Source: Hydractinia symbiolongicarpus | Lineage: Eukaryota; Cnidaria; Hydrozoa; Anthoathecata; Hydractiniidae | Direction of reading: 5' to 3' | DNA length: 64,000 bases | Assembly (NCBI RefSeq): GCF_029227915.1 | Contig: NC_079885.1 | Coordinates: forward strand, 6,384,001 to 6,448,000 | Shown: positions 60,196 to 64,000 of the stretch, piece after piece | How the letters are laid out: each line of letters starts with the position of its first letter | Numbering within the stretch: position 1 is the first letter of the stretch | Position numbers and translations under genes: made by a program | The notes under the pieces: generated by a model | Databases searched by the model: none | Told to the model about the DNA's origin: nothing | What the model saw: the letters and a program-made list of their open reading frames with translations, nothing else

Positions 60196-60488
60196 TGTAG
60201 CAAGCACGTGGTCGCATTGCAGCCAGAATTCAGTGCAATGGTCAGAGAGCGTATTTTAGATGGCAAAACCTGTAATTTTTTAATAGAACTAAGGTAGAGC
60301 ACCGATTTAGAAAAATTCATTCTTGAACGCTGTAGTAAATCTCATAAATCAACAAAATATTCAAACGTGGAAAATCCTATGTTGTTACAAGCGACCAAAC
60401 GCGCATGCGTCGGCAAAATGAAAACATTGGGTTTGTAAGTTGAGACAATTAACTCTTGAATAGTTGAAAGTCACAATCACTTTGTTAA

Positions 60489-62062
60489 TCTCTATATAAT
60501 AATAGCCGTCATCTGTCTGTTTGTGCGTCCAAAGCGACTTGTGTTAACCACGCACGAAATACAAAATACGCAGGGACGAGAAACCCGTCGGGCCCCCACC
60601 GGCACAGGGAAAATTGCCGCTAAAATAAAGGTCCAATCAGGAGCGGGGTTTTATATAAATGACCAATCAGAAACTAAAGCTCTTTATATTTCTTAGCAAC
60701 GATTTTTACGTTATCGGTCCGAAATTTGGCAAGCAGATTGAACCAACTCATTGCAGGAGAAAGAAAAGTTTCTTAACTGTTTGCTTTAATTTTTCTTTCT
60801 GATACTTCTATTTGTATTCTAACAAGATTGCAGTTTCTTTTACTTTCTGATATTTTTTTTATTTGTTTACATGTTTATTCACCTATGCTTTATAGTTAGC
60901 TAGCTAACTACTAGCTAAGCTACCTATTCAGCCACCTAAAGATTTGTATTAGTTTTATTTGCCTCTTACTGTCACGTTCTCTAGCCATATATTAATGTTA
61001 AACAAAACCAATTTTAAGATTCTGGCTACCAACGTAGATGTTAGCTTACATTTCTGATTTTCGTGTTAACTTTGCCAATCTGATTTTTACTTGGTTGTGA
61101 ACTGGGGTTAGCTACCTCTACCTAAAATGTAAAAGTAACCAAACACAGTTGGCTGCAACAGAATTTATAAGTAATCTTTTTCATACTAAATGCAATTAAG
61201 TAGTTAGCTACCACTTTACTGTAATATAAAATTTAGCAAAAGTCAAAAGTTTATTAATGAGACACAGAGTACTTGTGCTATGTGCCTATCCCGTGTTGTT
61301 AAACGACGGTCTGTTTCCTGTGTTTTTATTTAAACTGAAGTATTTTGGAAAAGGCTATTAAGCTTATAGGCATGTGCAACACATTTTACCTGTACTAAGT
61401 GCTAAGCTCAGTGTTAACAATGGACTGTTTTTTGGAAAAGGCTGTTACGCCTAGAGCATGTGCGATGTGGTTTACCTGTACTAAGGGGTCAGCCCACTGT
61501 GACAATTACTTTTTAAACTTTCTCGGGAATCACGTCTGTACGGGTGTGCAACACTGTTTACATGGACTAACCGCTCAACCCCGTGTTGGTAATGGACTGT
61601 TTTTATTTTTATTTTGTGTTTTTATTTAAACAGAGTCTACGAGAAAGTTCTTTAAAAAGGGTATTGTCCCTACACGCCTCTTCAACTCTGTTTAACTGTA
61701 CTAAACGCTTAGCCCGATGTCACGATTAATCTTTTAACGTTTACTGAAACTTATTCCGCAAAATAAAATAATATTGACTAATTGTTTTTGTTATGATGGA
61801 GTAACAACGGTTTGTAAACTCTGTTTTTATTTCAGCTCTTGTTGTGGGAAAGTTACTTTTTGAAAAATATGTGACAGTTGCAACACTATAATTGTGTATG
61901 CGCTTTGCTTGATTTACGGCATACTGCATACCTGTACTAAAGCACCCTGACCGTGTGGCACAGTTTACGACTCTTATTAAGCACTCCTCAGGGCGTTCAA
62001 CGCATGGTCACACCTTGACTTGTGGCTTACCCCGGCGTTTCGACGCCGGGTTTTCCGGCTAG
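60489..62062 (+). mobile_element. Helitron-like element, intact ends, 1574 bp
   Basis: Starts TCTCTATATAATAATAGCC after an A, and ends with two hairpins, GGCGT-TTCG-ACGCC and CCGG-GTTTT-CCGG, then CTAG before a T. That is the full Helitron end set with an A/T target. The interior matches 13504-15074 and 1004-2929 in inverted orientation. No Rep/helicase ORF. It ends 164 bases before the start codon of the HEPN/NB-ARC gene, so it may supply or disturb upstream sequence of that gene. Confidence 0.82.
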
Positions 62063-62226
62063 TCTTCAATACACGCTTTTACCACCTTATGACATTATCA
62101 GAATAAAATTTCGTCTGATACAAATAAACCCTTTTTAAAGATCTCGATAAAGATTTTTAAAAGGTATACTTCAATATGTTTTACTTCTTTTATAGTTTAG
62201 AAGTTCCCAACAACAATTGATCAACA

Positions 62227-64000
62227 ATGAATTCGATCAGCAAAGAAGAAGAAAGAGGTTTAAGATTGATAAAGTTGCTGGACGAAGCCGTCAATGTATT
62301 GAGGCAATACCTTTTGGACCATTTTGCCAAGAGCACGATTAATCTTGAAGAGGCTTTGAAAGTCCATGAGTTAAAGTTAAGAAAAACTTTAAAAGCAGAA
62401 CAATGCGAGCTATTGTATCCCGAAACTGGCCCAACAAATCCTGAAAGATACGATGTTAGTTTGATATATGTTCTACTGCGAGTGTTGGTGAAGATACCAC
62501 GTCCAAAAACTGGTTGGTATAATGCTCCACTAACAACTGATCAATCCTTATCTGCGCACATTATTCGTATACATTTATCTCGAAATGATTTAATGCATGA
62601 TAGGTTAAAAAAAACAGATGCAGATTTTCGAAAACATTTGGATTCTATTGGACGATCTATGGAAGCACTTGGTTGCGACAGAAGTTGCATCAACAATATT
62701 ATTAACATGCGTCTAGATGAAAACACTGCATATTTGTTAGAACAGCGTATCGCGGATTTAACAGCATTAGAAGAAAGTCACAGGGAGTTGGCAATGAAGA
62801 TGGAAGAACTGGAAAGTTGTTTTGGAAAGTCAGTTTGGTTTGATGTTTGTCCTTTGCTGCCATCTTTTACTGGAAGAAACGACATTGTAAAACACGTGCA
62901 CAAAGCCATAGAACAGAGCAGACAAGGTCACCAATTAGCAACAGTAATCAGTGGCTTACCTGGTACAGGAAAGACAAGTTTAGCTCAATATTATTGTTAT
63001 GAGTACGGGGAGGTGTACGATAATAACGTTGTATGGATTCATGCAGATACCTTAGAATCATTAAAAGCATCGTTTTTTAGGCTTGCCCAGTGTTTAAAGA
63101 TAATGGATGAAGGGAATTGTGAAAGAGAAGTAGGTGTGACGTTGTTAATTACTAAAGTATTTAAATTCTTTGCAGACAAAACATGTCTTTTTGTATTAGA
63201 TAACGTTACAGATTCGCAATTCATCTTAAACTACCTACCACAAAATCTTCCACCTAGCATTAAAAGACCAATAATTCTAGTGACATCAAAAAGGTCAATC
63301 TGGGGTGAAAGATTTTTTGAAATTAATATTGGAAAATTGACTGACTCAGAATCGAGGGAACTCATTGTCAAATCTTTACCACAAGATTTATTAGCAAATC
63401 AAGAGGAAACATCCTGTTTAATCGAATTGCTAGATGGTTATCCATTGGCACTGCAACAAGCGTTAGCTTACATTAAATACTCAATGATTACCATAACGGA
63501 GTACATTGAACAGTTTCAACAGGTTGGAGGTAGATTTCAACTATTGGATTTTCCTTCAAATGATACACTGTATTCTGGAAAAGTTGCTACATCCCTTCTC
63601 GTGATATTAAACACTATTGACAGTATCGATGACAAGCAAACAGCTGAAATATTAAACTTACTATCTTTATTGGACGGCGAGGGTATTGATCCGAATTTTT
63701 TTACGAAGAATCAGACTATTGACAATAAGTTGACAAGTACTATTATGACTTTGGAAAATTTTTCCTTAATTCACGTTGAAAGAAATTATTTACTTCGAAA
63801 ACGATTCATCACCATCCATTCTGTTGTGCAACTAATCATTCAAGAAAGACTCATTGAGAAAGAACAGTTAGGACGGACCATAATCCATGCATTCTCTCTG
63901 ATAGAATCTGCCATTAATTGTGAGAATCCAGATTACGCTTCTTTAAGTTGGCTGCACCATGTACTTCACATGTATGACAAGTTAAAAGCAAACAACATCT
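62227..64000 (+). CDS. HEPN + NB-ARC NLR-like protein (partial, runs off window)
   Basis: An open frame of 591 codons from ATG at 62227 (context CAACAATGA), with no stop to the window end. Residues 1-150 fit a DZIP3-type HEPN domain, with the R-x4-H motif RNDLMH at 119-124. About 165-200 is a helical, probably coiled-coil linker. The NB-ARC ATPase follows: Walker A GLPGTGKT at 243-250, Walker B CLFVLDN at 320-326, sensor-like PIILVTSKR at 348-356, GYPLAL at 404-409, and an MHD-like IHSVVQ with H531. Such proteins switch on by nucleotide exchange and oligomerisation in innate immunity; a C-terminal repeat sensor (TPR or similar) is expected past the edge. A polypyrimidine-AG near 62190-62201 could be a 5'UTR splice acceptor. 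The antisense frame at 63039-63224 is a shadow. Confidence 0.88.
   Translation, partial: MNSISKEEERGLRLIKLLDEAVNVLRQYLLDHFAKSTINLEEALKVHELKLRKTLKAEQCELLYPETGPTNPERYDVSLIYVLLRVLVKIPRPKTGWYNAPLTTDQSLSAHIIRIHLSRNDLMHDRLKKTDADFRKHLDSIGRSMEALGCDRSCINNIINMRLDENTAYLLEQRIADLTALEESHRELAMKMEELESCFGKSVWFDVCPLLPSFTGRNDIVKHVHKAIEQSRQGHQLATVISGLPGTGKTSLAQYYCYEYGEVYDNNVVWIHADTLESLKASFFRLAQCLKIMDEGNCEREVGVTLLITKVFKFFADKTCLFVLDNVTDSQFILNYLPQNLPPSIKRPIILVTSKRSIWGERFFEINIGKLTDSESRELIVKSLPQDLLANQEETSCLIELLDGYPLALQQALAYIKYSMITITEYIEQFQQVGGRFQLLDFPSNDTLYSGKVATSLLVILNTIDSIDDKQTAEILNLLSLLDGEGIDPNFFTKNQTIDNKLTSTIMTLENFSLIHVERNYLLRKRFITIHSVVQLIIQERLIEKEQLGRTIIHAFSLIESAINCENPDYASLSWLHHVLHMYDKLKANNI

Noticed and set aside
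63039-63224. Antisense open frame in the NB-ARC gene, also present at 9832-10017
   Set aside because: It is a shadow of the coding strand; its conservation only reflects the duplicated DNA.

Overview
This window is eukaryotic DNA, AT-rich and gene-poor. It is most likely from a cnidarian (a hydrozoan fits well) or another early-branching marine invertebrate. The reasons are the mix of animal transposons (BEL/Pao, Ty3/Gypsy, L2/CR1-like LINEs, KDZ, pogo/Tigger, Helitron-like elements), spliced coding pieces, a HIRAN-type ORF, and a HEPN plus NB-ARC gene of a kind expanded in cnidarians. The species cannot be fixed from the sequence alone. Nearly all coding sequence seen is transposon-derived and broken.

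Layout. 1-560 is a dispersed repeat, with a second copy at 53678-54210. 560-5941 is a head-to-tail array of Helitron-like elements on the minus strand, joined CTAG to TC. 5942-9712 has no recognisable gene. 9713-10018 is a truncated, nearly identical copy of the P-loop part of the gene at the right edge of the window. A tRNA-like foldback lies at 10194-10298. 12013-15470 is a dead KDZ transposase gene split by a 1.57 kb Helitron-like element. 16001-16234 is a long palindrome. 18660-19211 and 44004-44252 are two more tandem arrays of short Helitron-like elements. 23922-27971 is a complete but defective Ty3/Gypsy element with LTRs and an ATCAT target duplication. 30300-37700 is a BEL/Pao element (minus strand) interrupted by two LINEs in opposite orientations. 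40144-43418 is a Harbinger-like element that contains a pogo/Tigger element (40477-43103); the pogo intron carries an antisense HIRAN-domain ORF. 48730-50466 holds two LINE tails. 57655-59240 looks like a foldback element whose two ends are inverted 21-bp tandem arrays, with a zinc-ribbon pseudogene inside. 60489-62062 is an intact Helitron-like element.

The only intact-looking host-type gene begins at 62227 and runs off the window. It encodes an N-terminal HEPN domain (R-x4-H motif) followed by an NB-ARC ATPase, as in NLR-type innate immune receptors. It begins 165 bases after a Helitron-like element, and a 97 percent identical internal fragment of it sits 53 kb away. This suggests recent local copying of immune-receptor sequence.

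Limits: all similarity calls come from reading motifs by eye, without database searches. Identity figures are hand counts over the segments stated. Boundaries of old repeats are approximate, and long stretches hold nothing I can identify.
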